64,000 bases of DNA from Paenibacillus sp. Root52 (GTDB lineage: Bacteria; Bacillota; Bacilli; Paenibacillales; Paenibacillaceae): contig NZ_LMFO01000030.1 in the NCBI RefSeq assembly GCF_001426865.1, positions 124,001 through 188,000 of the forward strand, in the 5' to 3' direction. This document shows positions 43,514 through 52,417 of this stretch, in pieces. A program made the position numbers and the translations under genes. The notes beneath the pieces are model-generated. The model had not been told where the DNA came from. It was given only the letters and a program-made list of their open reading frames with translations, and ran no database searches. Position 1 is the stretch's first letter. The number at the start of each line of letters is the position of its first letter.

Positions 43514-44437
43514 GTGCAGAACATTAGAAGAACGAAACAGATTGAAGGCACAACAACACCTGGCATCATACATAATGGCGGACATCATTTTCTCATACCT
43601 GTGCAGATTTATGAAGACGGCATGATTAATTGCTGGGAACTGGTTGATCTGAAAGAGCTGAAGCAGAAAATCGAGGAGTATTGGTTAGGCCCTGATGTAC
43701 CTGTTGGAGAGACGATCTCCATCCATGGATTAGGTGCTTACCGAGTGGAGCAAGCGAACTGGATGCATAACAATAGCAGTTATTATGAACATATTGAGCG
43801 TAAGATCAGAGCGCTTAATCCCGAATTTCGTAATATATTCGAAGTCACGCCACGTCTACAACAACTGAAGGAGAATAGAAGGGTGTCATATTCGCCTCAA
43901 GCGGTTGATTTTGCAGTAGTGCAGGAACTGTTCTATGAGACGATTCAGGGCGATGGCTTCTCTATTTTCATGAAATACGAAGGACAGCATTACCTGGTTC
44001 ATCTGGTGGTGTATGAGAATGGTAAGGTGGCGATCTATCAGTTGCCCGAGTATGTCGAGATGGCTATAGATGAATTAGCATCGTGGTTTCGGGATGGAAC
44101 CTTCTTTACGACGATTGATCGCCCGGTAGCTATTCGGATACTGGATCTGGGCGAAGTGACGTTCTCAGAAGAGCAATATGCCGAGAATGTTGAGGATAAA
44201 TACCAGGAACTGCTGGATATGCATAAGAAATTGACAGGAGAACAGACCACGTTTGAAGCATGTCGACATGCGTACCACATGTATCTGGAAGATCCGAGTG
44301 AATTCAACCGAGCTGTGCTGAAGGAAAAATATGAACGGGTGCCCGAGCATCAACGGATGTACTTGGGCGATATGGATAGCCGGGATATGGATTATCAGCG
44401 AATTATATATACGCCAGAGGAGAAACGAGAAGTGTAG
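43514..44437 (+). CDS. Hypothetical protein with an internal duplication
   Basis: 307 aa, cytosolic. Two related blocks: HHFLIPVQIYEDGMINCWEL (about 24-43) and QHYLVHLVVYENGKVAIYQL (about 156-175). Each is followed by a helix and a strand (ISIHGLGAYRV; VAIRILDLGEVTF), so the protein looks like two copies of a 60-70-residue domain, with a helical tail. Such proteins appear in Firmicutes as uncharacterised DUFs; I do not name one. The GTG 43514 start has GAGG 9 nt upstream. The SUKH gene follows 52 nt later, and the pair may belong to an immunity-type locus. Confidence 0.6.
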   Translation: MQNIRRTKQIEGTTTPGIIHNGGHHFLIPVQIYEDGMINCWELVDLKELKQKIEEYWLGPDVPVGETISIHGLGAYRVEQANWMHNNSSYYEHIERKIRALNPEFRNIFEVTPRLQQLKENRRVSYSPQAVDFAVVQELFYETIQGDGFSIFMKYEGQHYLVHLVVYENGKVAIYQLPEYVEMAIDELASWFRDGTFFTTIDRPVAIRILDLGEVTFSEEQYAENVEDKYQELLDMHKKLTGEQTTFEACRHAYHMYLEDPSEFNRAVLKEKYERVPEHQRMYLGDMDSRDMDYQRIIYTPEEKREV

Positions 44438-44489
44438 CCTTTGCATCTCCAGCAGAGGTGACCCATTCATAAGGAGGATGAGGAGTGGA

Positions 44490-45017
44490 ATGAGTAGGCA
44501 GGCTGAACAATTGTGGCAACGTATCATTGCCAAAGGGACAAGCGTTGATCCGAGCTTTGAAGTGGCACTTCATCTCCAGCCGGGAGCGACAGAGGCAGAT
44601 TTTCGTTCTGTAGAGAACGAGTTGGGTGTGATATTGCCAGAAGAGATGAAGGCATTATATCGTATCCATGATGGACAGATATGGGACATCGACGGAGCTG
44701 CTTTGGTCAGAAACCTAACGCTAACCCCTCTTGCGCAAGTGAAGGAGAATTGGGCTTTTCTTCAGGAGGAATTCGAACCTGATGAGTTGGAAGCAGACAT
44801 GGATGATGCGATTAAACCATTGCTTTGGAACGCCAAATGGATTCCTATTGCAGAGAATGGTGGGGGAGATTATCTATGTCTGGACACGGATCCTGCATCT
44901 TCGGGAAATGTGGGACAAGTCCTCTATTTCTGGCATGATTGGGGTAAACGTTCGGTTGAGGCTCCGGGATTATTTGCGTTTTTGGAGCTATGTTTAGAGG
45001 AAGAAGAGGACGACTAA
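44490..45017 (+). CDS. SMI1/KNR4 (SUKH) family protein
   Basis: 175 aa. The SUKH pattern is complete: LQPGATEADFRSVENELGVI, LPEEMKALYRIHDGQ, then WIPIAENGGGDYLCLDTDP and GQVLYFWHDW. The C-terminus is highly acidic (LEEEEDD). GGAGGATGAGGAG precedes ATG 44490. This is the second SUKH gene in the window and a textbook member. Relatives regulate glucan synthesis in fungi or neutralise toxins in bacteria. No toxin is visible next to it. Confidence 0.85.
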   Translation: MSRQAEQLWQRIIAKGTSVDPSFEVALHLQPGATEADFRSVENELGVILPEEMKALYRIHDGQIWDIDGAALVRNLTLTPLAQVKENWAFLQEEFEPDELEADMDDAIKPLLWNAKWIPIAENGGGDYLCLDTDPASSGNVGQVLYFWHDWGKRSVEAPGLFAFLELCLEEEEDD

Positions 45018-45050
45018 CTATTAGAACTCTCGGCGTGCAACACTTTGAAA

Positions 45051-45138
45051 CACAAACACACAAACACACAAACACACAAACACACAAACACACAAACACA
45101 CAAACACACAAACACACCAAAACACCAAAACACCAAAA
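45051..45138 (+). repeat. 8-bp microsatellite, CACAAACA x8 then CACCAAAA x3
   Basis: Eight exact tandem copies of CACAAACA fill 45051-45114. Three exact copies of CACCAAAA fill 45115-45138, and CACTTAAAA follows. The plus strand of the whole array has only A and C. It lies in the convergent gap between the SUKH gene and the MFS gene, 33 nt past a stop codon. Confidence 0.97.
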
Positions 45139-45180
45139 CACTTAAAACGTCGTCCTTGGAAGGAAACGTTTAAGTGTTTT
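45135..45180. terminator. Bidirectional terminator abutting the microsatellite
   Basis: AAAACACTTAAAACG (45135-45149) pairs, with one bulge, with CGTTTAAGTGTTTT (45167-45180). It has T-rich flank on the right (plus direction) and A-rich on the left (minus direction). The left arm shares its first bases with the last repeat unit. Confidence 0.75.
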
Positions 45181-45190
45181 TATGTGTTTA

Positions 45191-46441
45191 TCACCTTGTT
45201 ATATGAATTTCGTTCAAAGATTTATGCTGTAGAGTAGAAAGATCACCGTTCAAATGTTTCAGGTTTGGGAGAAATATAGCAGCTATAGAGCAGATGAAAG
45301 GAAGAAGTCCGAGAGATACAAATAAGAAGGGTAGACCATACATTTCGGCAACGGCCGCACCTGCAAAAGCTCCGACGGGTTGAAGTCCGCCACCAATCAA
45401 GAAACGAATAGAATTGACCCGACCTTGCATGGAGCTAGGTACAAGTGTCCCGTGTAACGAAGAGCTGAGAGAACCGAAGAAGGGACCAGCCACTCCTGCG
45501 GCACATAAGGTAATAAGTGCAAATGGGTAACTTGGAAATAATCCTAATAAGGCATTACAAAGCCCAATGACAGCTAAGCTACACAGCATGACGGTTCGTC
45601 TTTTCTTAATCTCACCGATCCATGAGATAACGGCTAGCCCTAGGAGTGTGCCAAATGCCGAAGCAGTAGTTAGGGTTCCCATAGCGGCAGCATCTCGGTG
45701 CAGCACTTCGCGGACAAAAGGAATCATCATCGTCCAGATGGCAACGGACGACATGTTGCTGATGGAAACCATCAGCATGATCGAGAGCATCGCTGGGAAT
45801 CTCCGATAGAATGAGAAGCCTTCTCCAATATCTCGAACATAAGCTTGAAGGGAGAAGGTTTCTCGTAATGCTGCTGGTTTCTGCATAGCGGGCAGATAGA
45901 GCAGGGCAGTAATTGCTGCAAGGTAACATATCGCGTTGATACCAAGGGTAGGCAATGCACCAGCGGCAGCCGTTAGCGCTCCGGCGATGGCTGGCCCCAG
46001 CAAAGCAGCGGCGTTCCGACAACCATCAATGACTGCAAATGCCCGTAACAGTTTATGTTCACCAGCGACACCGGGTACAACAGCCATGGCTGTGGGCATA
46101 AATAGGGCGGAGCAGGCTCCGCTGAGCGCTGCGGCAACGAACAGATGCCAGAGTTGCAATTGTCCTGTGATCCCCATACTCAGTGGTAGCAATAGAGCCA
46201 GTAACCTTACTGACGCTAGTCCCGCCATAAACTTTCCACGATGCAGACGGTCGGATAAGGGCGATCCAAGCAACCTGAAGGCTACCTCGGGAATGCTGAA
46301 GCTGAGTGCCATAGCTCCCATAGCTAGCTTCGAGGCAGTTAACTCATAGACCAGCCATTCCATAGCCAGCAGACCAAACACATCACCGAGAGAACTGAGT
46401 GTAACTGTAGCTAATAAACCATAATAACTTCGCTTAACCAT
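45191..46441 (-). CDS. MFS transporter
   Basis: 416 aa, twelve membrane segments. Start: GLLATVTLSSLGDVFGLLAMEWLVYEL, then the loop 2-3 motif GSPLSDRLHRGKF (a motif-A variant). NAAALLGPAIAGAL is a motif-C-like segment of exporters. QGRVNSIRFLIGGGLQPVG is typical of the MFS_3 (enterobactin-exporter-like) group. GGAGGACC precedes ATG 46441, preferred over an upstream in-frame start. It follows the ArsR-like gene by 56 nt and is probably its target; a drug or metabolite efflux role is likely. Confidence 0.85.
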   Translation of the reverse strand: MVKRSYYGLLATVTLSSLGDVFGLLAMEWLVYELTASKLAMGAMALSFSIPEVAFRLLGSPLSDRLHRGKFMAGLASVRLLALLLPLSMGITGQLQLWHLFVAAALSGACSALFMPTAMAVVPGVAGEHKLLRAFAVIDGCRNAAALLGPAIAGALTAAAGALPTLGINAICYLAAITALLYLPAMQKPAALRETFSLQAYVRDIGEGFSFYRRFPAMLSIMLMVSISNMSSVAIWTMMIPFVREVLHRDAAAMGTLTTASAFGTLLGLAVISWIGEIKKRRTVMLCSLAVIGLCNALLGLFPSYPFALITLCAAGVAGPFFGSLSSSLHGTLVPSSMQGRVNSIRFLIGGGLQPVGAFAGAAVAEMYGLPFLFVSLGLLPFICSIAAIFLPNLKHLNGDLSTLQHKSLNEIHITR

Positions 46442-46497
46442 ATAGGGTCCTCCGCAGGGTAGAATCAAGCCATTTGTACAGAGGAAGTTGCTTGAAT

Positions 46498-47403
46498 TCA
46501 GCTTCCAATATAAGCTCCAATCTGCTGTGGGAGGTTGTTCAGAGCTTCCAAGCGCAGGCTATATTCCGTGTTCTTGTGGTCATAATGTACGATAATTAGT
46601 CCGGCTGCTCGCAAGGCAATGAGATGGTAATGTATCGTGCTCTTCGATAGTCCTACCTCGCGTACAATCTCAGTAAACGTCAATTGCTTACCCGCCAGTA
46701 ATCGTAAAATGAACAATCTAGTTTCATCCGATAGTGCACGGGTTAGACGCAGTAATCCAGGGTTGGGTCTTCCCGGTTCGGTGGGAAGAATGTCACACGA
46801 GTAACTGGTGAAGATGATCTCGTCAAAGATCGCTGAGGTGACAAATGGACGCGCATGGTATTGAGGGATAAGAATGATCTTGTTCAGCACACCGTTAGGA
46901 TAGATTCGCATACCCTGTGTAGCTTGTTCATAGACCTCTTGATCATTGCCTCCCTGTAAACGGGCACGTCTAGTCTTTGCCTCGTGCGAGAGACCTTCGA
47001 TAATGGCTGGATCGATGTTCTTAAAGTAGTGTTCATTCCATTCCCGTATGGCTTCAGATGTCCGGCTGCGCAGATCGGGCAGATTAGAGGGTACAGACAA
47101 TTTCAAGCCAGCAGCGATATCATACAACTGTCCCGAAGACAAACCTTCAAGCCAATCCAAAAAGCCATGAACCGAGCGATCCCCAGGGCAATGCCATATG
47201 TATGGTGCAAGACTGAAGTTGTCTGTAGCTTTCATCGTATCTCTCATGTTTTGTAGCTTGGCTGGTGCAAATTGATCCTGTACATCACGAATCCACAGTT
47301 TTCCAGCATCGAGAGCTGAATGATTCTGTTTACCCATAAAAGCGGACAGACTGCTTACACATTCATAAATGGGTGCAAAATCAACCTCCACTTGATAGTT
47401 CAT
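46498..47403 (-). CDS. ArsR-type regulator with large N-terminal domain
   Basis: 301 aa. The DNA-binding part is at the C-terminus (about 215-300): RALSDETRLFILRLLAGKQ then FTEIVREVGLSKSTIHYHL, a standard ArsR winged helix. The N-terminal 200 residues match the domain often fused to it in Firmicutes (DUF5937-like, by pattern memory) and probably bind ligand. AAAGGAAGTG lies about 9 nt before ATG 47403. A perfect palindrome just downstream of the predicted transcription start suggests autoregulation. It heads the operon with the MFS gene. Confidence 0.82.
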   Translation of the reverse strand: MNYQVEVDFAPIYECVSSLSAFMGKQNHSALDAGKLWIRDVQDQFAPAKLQNMRDTMKATDNFSLAPYIWHCPGDRSVHGFLDWLEGLSSGQLYDIAAGLKLSVPSNLPDLRSRTSEAIREWNEHYFKNIDPAIIEGLSHEAKTRRARLQGGNDQEVYEQATQGMRIYPNGVLNKIILIPQYHARPFVTSAIFDEIIFTSYSCDILPTEPGRPNPGLLRLTRALSDETRLFILRLLAGKQLTFTEIVREVGLSKSTIHYHLIALRAAGLIIVHYDHKNTEYSLRLEALNNLPQQIGAYIGS

Positions 47404-47452
47404 AGTTGTACACTTCCTTTCCTTTCAGTATGTAATCTATCTTTCTATTTTT

Positions 47453-47514
47453 GTTCTATATTTATAGAACTAGTAATTTGTTTTATTATATACGAACGAT
47501 TATATTTGTTACAA
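47453..47514 (-). promoter_or_regulatory. Promoter and 18-bp palindromic operator of the ArsR/MFS operon
   Basis: On the minus strand TTGTAA (plus 47509-47514), 18 nt and TATAAT (plus 47485-47490) form a good promoter. Just downstream lies GTTCTATA-TT-TATAGAAC (47453-47470), a perfect dyad of the size used by ArsR-type dimers. Binding there would block the transcript. Confidence 0.65.
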
Positions 47515-47702
47515 CACAAATATTTCAACGGCTCTCTCCCACATTTCCCTAAGTAAATGAAGAGTACTTTACTTACGAGAAGCAGCTTCGTAATGGGAAT
47601 ACTTGTAGTTCATTCAATGACTTTGTTGTCCTAGTAAGCAAAAAAATGAAGGTAACTTTTTTTTCAAAGATGTATAGTGAGGTTCTAGAGAGGGGTGTTG
47701 AG

Positions 47703-48164
47703 GTGGTTCCAGTTACGATGCGACAATCACATCAGGAAGACAAGGAACAGCTTGCAGAATTAAGAGCCTTGGTTCTGTACGATGATCTAACGCGGTTAGG
47801 GAGATATGATGAGGTGAGGGTACGTGAACGTTTCCGTACAACATTCGATCCCGACTATACGTGGATTATTGAAGCTGAAGGCTCTATGGTGGGGTGCATT
47901 GCATTTAAGCCTAGAGCAGAGGAATATTTGTTAGAACACTTTTATATTCATCCAGACCATCAGGGCAAACGAATTGGAACGCAGGTGCTGAACATGTTAC
48001 TGGATCGGGAAGAGATTCGGGGCAAACGAGTTACCTTAAATGTGCTGCAAGGAAGTCCAGCGCGGCGATTGTATGAGCGTCTAGGGTTTGTTCTGGATAC
48101 AGAAGATGAAGTTGACGTGTTTATGTCCAAGCTAGTTCCACAGGAGTCTAACCATAATCATTAA
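47703..48164 (+). CDS. GNAT acetyltransferase
   Basis: 153 aa from GTG 47703. LLEHFYIHPDHQGKRIGTQV is motif A with the Q-G-K-R-I-G loop and SPARRLYERLGFVLDTEDE is motif B. VTMRQSHQEDKEQLAELRAL is the usual start. The frame is open back to ATG 47646, but that codon has no ribosome binding site, whereas GAGAGGGG sits about 8 nt before GTG 47703. Substrate unknown. It is divergent from the ArsR-like gene. Confidence 0.82.
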   Translation: MVPVTMRQSHQEDKEQLAELRALVLYDDLTRLGRYDEVRVRERFRTTFDPDYTWIIEAEGSMVGCIAFKPRAEEYLLEHFYIHPDHQGKRIGTQVLNMLLDREEIRGKRVTLNVLQGSPARRLYERLGFVLDTEDEVDVFMSKLVPQESNHNH

Positions 48165-48181
48165 ACAGGTTAAACGGAATA

Positions 48182-48225
48182 TAGATCCATTCATTTAATT
48201 GTTGAATGGGTCTATTGAACTTTTC
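48182..48225 (+). terminator. Terminator
   Basis: TAGATCCATTCA pairs, with one wobble, with TGAATGGGTCTA (48203-48214), followed by TTGAACTTTTC. Confidence 0.6.
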
Positions 48226-48307
48226 TATTATACATTCACGATGGGATATTCTAATATACTCTATAACCTACTTTTTATATAGGAATTATTGAATATGAGG
48301 AATGTCG

Positions 48308-49534
48308 ATGGTTCATTGGAAACGGAATCTGTATATTCTGTGGCTGGGTTTGTTCTTCAATCATATGGCATACACCTTATCTATCCCGTTCTTTCCACTG
48401 TTTCTGCAAAATGATCTTGGTATCCAGCAGGGGGTGGAGGTCTGGGCAGGCATCGCCATCTCCATTAGCTTTCTAATCAGTGGACTCTGTGCCCCGTTCT
48501 GGGGATCACTAGCGGACAGATACGGGAGTAAGCTGATGCTGATTCGCTCAGGGGTCGGTCTCGCGATGGCACATTTAGCCAACTATTGGGTATACGATCC
48601 CTTTACCTTTATAGCTGTTCGGGTCTTCCAGGGACTGATGGCTGGGTTCAATCCGGCATCCCTAACGCTGGTTGGTACCAACACGCCAGAGAAACATGTG
48701 GGTTATGCACTAGGAGTCATCTCAACAGCTACAGCCGCAGGAAGTATTCTTGGTCCGCTGGCAGGTGGAATTCTTAGTCAATGGGTAGGTCTGCGTGGAT
48801 GCTTCATTGCCTCAGGGATCATTACACTGCTATCTGCTCTCATGGTGCTGGGTGTTAAGGAATCACGAGAGCCTCGCAACATCGCTCGTTCCAGCATTCT
48901 AGATGATGTAAAGCAAGCAGTGAGCACACCAGGTCTAATGCGGATCTATGGGCTGATTTTGCTCGTCTCTACTTCAGTGTTAATTATTGAACCCGTGCTG
49001 ACGCTGTACGTTGTGCAGATTGGTGGGGATGTCAGCCGTGCGACACTTAGTGCCGGGATTGTCTTCTCCGCAATTGGTATAGCAACGGTTATTATGGGGC
49101 CTCGCTGGGGACGCATCGGTGGAAGGATTGGATACGAGAAAACGTTGTTTATCGGTCTGCTGGGTGGAGGCATCGGTAGTCTATTGCAGTTGACTGCGAC
49201 AAATCTTATTTATTTCGGTAGTCTGCGGTTTGTGTATGGGCTCTTCTTCGCGGCCGTGTACCCGGCTCTTAATGCACTCATTATTCAATATGCAGCTAAG
49301 GAATTTCGAGGTAGAGCCGTTAGCTTAAGTCAGAGTGCAAGCCAGTTCGGTATTGTACTAGGACCACTTCTCGGTGGCTTTCTGGGAGGGTGGACAGGTA
49401 TTCCTTTTATATTCCTACTCACGGGAATTGTACTGCTGACTGCGGCTTGGGTGGTTAGGGCGAAGGAGTTCAAGCAAGGAGCTATCCGGAAGGTTATGAC
49501 AAGTGATCGTGAGACAACGCTTAACAAATTATAG
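48308..49534 (+). CDS. MFS drug/metabolite exporter, DHA1 type
   Basis: 408 aa, twelve membrane segments. Motif A between segments 2 and 3 is WGSLADRYGSKLMLI, and motif C is AAGSILGPLAGGILSQ, both marks of proton-driven exporters. ISFLISGLCAPFWG and FRGRAVSLSQSASQFGIVLG fit too. ATG 48308 lies 7 nt after GAGGA; ATG 48302 is too close. It is followed 13 nt later by the flavin monooxygenase gene, so the two may form an operon for handling one compound. Confidence 0.85.
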   Translation: MVHWKRNLYILWLGLFFNHMAYTLSIPFFPLFLQNDLGIQQGVEVWAGIAISISFLISGLCAPFWGSLADRYGSKLMLIRSGVGLAMAHLANYWVYDPFTFIAVRVFQGLMAGFNPASLTLVGTNTPEKHVGYALGVISTATAAGSILGPLAGGILSQWVGLRGCFIASGIITLLSALMVLGVKESREPRNIARSSILDDVKQAVSTPGLMRIYGLILLVSTSVLIIEPVLTLYVVQIGGDVSRATLSAGIVFSAIGIATVIMGPRWGRIGGRIGYEKTLFIGLLGGGIGSLLQLTATNLIYFGSLRFVYGLFFAAVYPALNALIIQYAAKEFRGRAVSLSQSASQFGIVLGPLLGGFLGGWTGIPFIFLLTGIVLLTAAWVVRAKEFKQGAIRKVMTSDRETTLNKL

Positions 49535-49547
49535 GGAGGGCTTCAAT

Positions 49548-50870
49548 ATGGCGCAAAGACAGTTGAGATTGGGAGCGAATCTAAACGAAGTTGGGAATAG
49601 CATTTCATTCTGGAGACATCCGGATATTCCGATTAATGCGAGTGTAAGCCTGGATTTTTATAAAAAACAAGCGCTCAAAGCAGAGGAAGGCAAGTTCGAT
49701 CTGCTTTTTATTGCAGACGGTCTCTTTATTAATGAGAAATCCAATCCTCATTTCCTGAATCGATTTGAGCCGATAACGCTCTTATCTGCGCTGGCGGGAG
49801 CAACCTCTCACATTGGTCTTGTAGCCACATTGTCGACATCATATAGTGAGCCGTTCACGGTGGCTAGGCAGTTTGCTTCACTGGATCATATCAGTCAAGG
49901 GCGTGCAGGCTGGAATGTGGTGACTTCACCGTTGGAAGGATCAGCCCTCAATTTTGGCAAAGGTGAGCATCCGAATCATGCATTACGCTATGAGATCGCT
50001 GAGGAGCATCTCGAAGTTGTCAAAGGTTTGTGGGATTCATGGGAGGATGATGCCTTTGTCGGAGATAAAGAGAACGGGGTGTTCTTCGATCCGGCGAAGT
50101 TACATACGTTGCATCACCAAGGGAAGCATTTCTCCGTTCAAGGTCCGCTGAACGTCGCACGTTCCAAGCAAGGACAACCGGTTATTTTTCAGGCAGGCTC
50201 TTCTGAATCGGGTAAGGATCTGGCTGCTCGATCGGCTGATGCGATCTATACAGGGCATGAGACGTTAGAAGAAGCGCGCGAGTTCTACCAGGATGTGAAG
50301 GCAAGAGCAGCAGCTTATGGACGCAACCCGGAAGAACTGCTAATCTTCCCTGGCATTGGGCCTATCGTAGGCAGAACGGAAGAGGAAGCGGAACGCAAGT
50401 ATCAAGAGAGCGCTGAACTGGTTAGTATTGATCAAGCGCTGAATTACTTAGGACGGTACTTTGAGCATTATGATTTCTCCCAATTTCCACTGGATGCGCC
50501 GTTCCCTGATATTGGTGATCTGGGCAGCAATAGCTTCCGCAGTACAACGGACAAAATCAAGCAGCAGGCTCGTGAGCAAGGACTGAGTTTACGCGAAGTA
50601 GCTCTGCTTGCTTCAACGCCAAGAACATCCTTCATCGGTACACCCGAGCAAATCGCTGACCAAATTCAGGAATGGTTCGAAGGTGGCGCGGCAGATGGCT
50701 TCAACATTCGTACCGTTGTTCCAAATGGCTTGGTGGATTTCGTGGATCTAGTCGTTCCGGTATTACAAGAGCGCGGCTTATTCCGCACAGAATATGAGCA
50801 GGATACATTGCGTGGCAACCTGGGTCTTCCGATTCCGCTTAATCGTTATTCGCTTGAGACGGCGCAATAG
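49548..50870 (+). CDS. FMN-dependent monooxygenase, NtaA/SnaA/DszA family
   Basis: 440 aa, luciferase-like TIM barrel. Family marks: GNSISFWRHPDIPINASVSL (substrate and flavin entrance), RAGWNVVTSP, NFGKGEHPNHALRYEIAEEH and PVIFQAGSSESGKDLAA. Enzymes of this class oxidise small molecules with FMNH2 supplied by a separate reductase: nitrilotriacetate, sulphur heterocycles or, for B. subtilis YxeK, S-succinyl-cysteine derivatives. No reductase gene is adjacent. AGGGAGGG precedes ATG 49548. It lies directly after the exporter gene. Confidence 0.9.
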   Translation: MAQRQLRLGANLNEVGNSISFWRHPDIPINASVSLDFYKKQALKAEEGKFDLLFIADGLFINEKSNPHFLNRFEPITLLSALAGATSHIGLVATLSTSYSEPFTVARQFASLDHISQGRAGWNVVTSPLEGSALNFGKGEHPNHALRYEIAEEHLEVVKGLWDSWEDDAFVGDKENGVFFDPAKLHTLHHQGKHFSVQGPLNVARSKQGQPVIFQAGSSESGKDLAARSADAIYTGHETLEEAREFYQDVKARAAAYGRNPEELLIFPGIGPIVGRTEEEAERKYQESAELVSIDQALNYLGRYFEHYDFSQFPLDAPFPDIGDLGSNSFRSTTDKIKQQAREQGLSLREVALLASTPRTSFIGTPEQIADQIQEWFEGGAADGFNIRTVVPNGLVDFVDLVVPVLQERGLFRTEYEQDTLRGNLGLPIPLNRYSLETAQ

Positions 50871-50940
50871 GTTCGAGCTTCTGTTAAAAGGCATATGAAA
50901 ACAGTCGATGGGCTTGATCCTTTAAGCTAGCTAGTTGGAA

Positions 50941-50986
50941 CAAAAAAACAGAAACAAAGAAAAACCGTTCCAAGGCTGGGAACGGT
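50941..50986 (-). terminator. Terminator of the minus-strand kinase/regulator operon
   Basis: ACCGTTCC (50964-50971) pairs with GGAACGGT (50979-50986). On the minus strand TTTTTC and a further T-rich run follow. Confidence 0.8.
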
Positions 50987-51067
50987 GAGATGATGAACAT
51001 GAAAGCTCGATGTTTAATGTTGCATGTTAAAAGCTTGAAATGGACCGTATGTCTGTGAAATGTGTCC

Positions 51068-52417
51068 TTATTGGTGGGTCATGTTTCTCCGATACTGGTA
51101 TGGCGTGACGCCGTACTCCTGTTTGAACAACTGAATGAAATACTGAATTTTACGGTACCCGATCATTTGCGCGATATCGGCTATACGGAGTTCGGAATCC
51201 TGGAGCAACTGGGAAGCTTTCTCCAACCGTTTCCTCGAAATGTAGTTGGACACGTTCTCTCCGGTCTCTTGTTTGAACAGCTTGGAAAAGTAGACTGGAT
51301 GAAGATGCGCGACTTTTCCTAGTTCATCCAGACTAAGACCGTGGGAAAGATGGTCTTCAATGTATTTTCGTACTTTATCAACGATGGATTGAATGGACAT
51401 TTGTTTGTTGATACGGATTCTGCTGAACATGTCGATGAGAACGGATCCGAACTTGTCGGGGTCTTGAAGCCGATTGAACATCCAATCGGCTATTTTCGTT
51501 GTATCCTGATTTTTGTCCTTGAGATAGATATACGTGATGATCTCCATAAGATAGATTTGTTTTTGTTTTCTGTTAGTGATTCGCTCATACGTATGTATGA
51601 TATTGCCTATCGTTTCCGAATCACTTTCCACTGAAGAAAGGGCAGTTGCCCCAACAAAATCGCTAGAGCTTACGTCTTCATTCAGGAAGAAACGATAGAA
51701 ATGATCCCGTGTTTCATTCCGGTTGGTCAATGCGAACGGTGAGGACAAGGCCGCTTGATTCCACTCGGCAGCGAATCTCCGTGCTGTTTCTTCAGGTATA
51801 CAGGCGACCAGATGTGATCCTGAAGGCCAAACGAATGAAGTAGATGGCTCTGCAACAGTATGTTGTACACGTTCTACATCTGCTTCTGTGTAATGCTCAA
51901 GCTTGAAGAAGCAATAACGATGATCTCCTAAACATGCTGCGTATACATCATACTCTTCCTTTAAAGTTTCGTTCTGAGCAAGTAGCGAGAGTAGATAGCC
52001 CATACCCTTAAAATGCTCCCAATTGACGGCGTGAACAGGACGTGATTTCTGGATCTTTTGAATGGCTTTGGACATCGCATGCTCTACATCATCTTTATCA
52101 ACAGGTTTAAGTAAATAGTCCAGAGCCCCGAGACGGATTCCTTGCTGTGCATAATCGAACTCGGAATATCCGGAGAGCATGATGACTTTGGTTGGTAAGT
52201 TGTTTTGATGAATGTGGTGCAGCAGATCTATTCCCGAAACCTCAGGCATGCGAATGTCCGTAATCAAGATGTCGATCCGGCGTCCGTTCAACATTTCTCT
52301 CGCTTCAATGGAATTGGTCGTTGTCTCAATCTGATGAATACCGAAGGAACGCCAATCCACCAAATGCTTCATATACTCCACGACATAATGTCCATCATCA
52401 ACAATTAACAGCTTCAT
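51068..52417 (-). CDS. YesN-type response regulator of the GH43 locus
   Basis: 449 aa. Receiver: MKLLIVDDGHY (note VDDG where VDDE is usual), phospho-acceptor D54 in ILITDIRMP, LSGYSEFDYA and LLKPVD. AraC domain at the end: LDELGKVAHLHPVYFSKLFK and IAQMIGYRKIQYFIQLFKQ. AGAGGAG precedes ATG 52417. The start overlaps the kinase stop (ATGA). It probably activates the divergent transporter and GH43 genes that begin at 54364. Confidence 0.92.
   Translation of the reverse strand: MKLLIVDDGHYVVEYMKHLVDWRSFGIHQIETTTNSIEAREMLNGRRIDILITDIRMPEVSGIDLLHHIHQNNLPTKVIMLSGYSEFDYAQQGIRLGALDYLLKPVDKDDVEHAMSKAIQKIQKSRPVHAVNWEHFKGMGYLLSLLAQNETLKEEYDVYAACLGDHRYCFFKLEHYTEADVERVQHTVAEPSTSFVWPSGSHLVACIPEETARRFAAEWNQAALSSPFALTNRNETRDHFYRFFLNEDVSSSDFVGATALSSVESDSETIGNIIHTYERITNRKQKQIYLMEIITYIYLKDKNQDTTKIADWMFNRLQDPDKFGSVLIDMFSRIRINKQMSIQSIVDKVRKYIEDHLSHGLSLDELGKVAHLHPVYFSKLFKQETGENVSNYISRKRLEKASQLLQDSELRIADIAQMIGYRKIQYFIQLFKQEYGVTPYQYRRNMTHQ

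Noticed and set aside
45051..45138. Tandem array considered as CRISPR or phase-variable coding repeat
   Set aside because: Units are 8 bp with no spacers, and the array lies outside any gene, past a stop codon.
44845..45141. 98-codon minus-strand ORF rich in CVCVFVCLC repeats
   Set aside because: It is the translation of the microsatellite read in an open frame plus antisense of the SUKH gene; no ribosome binding site or sensible composition.
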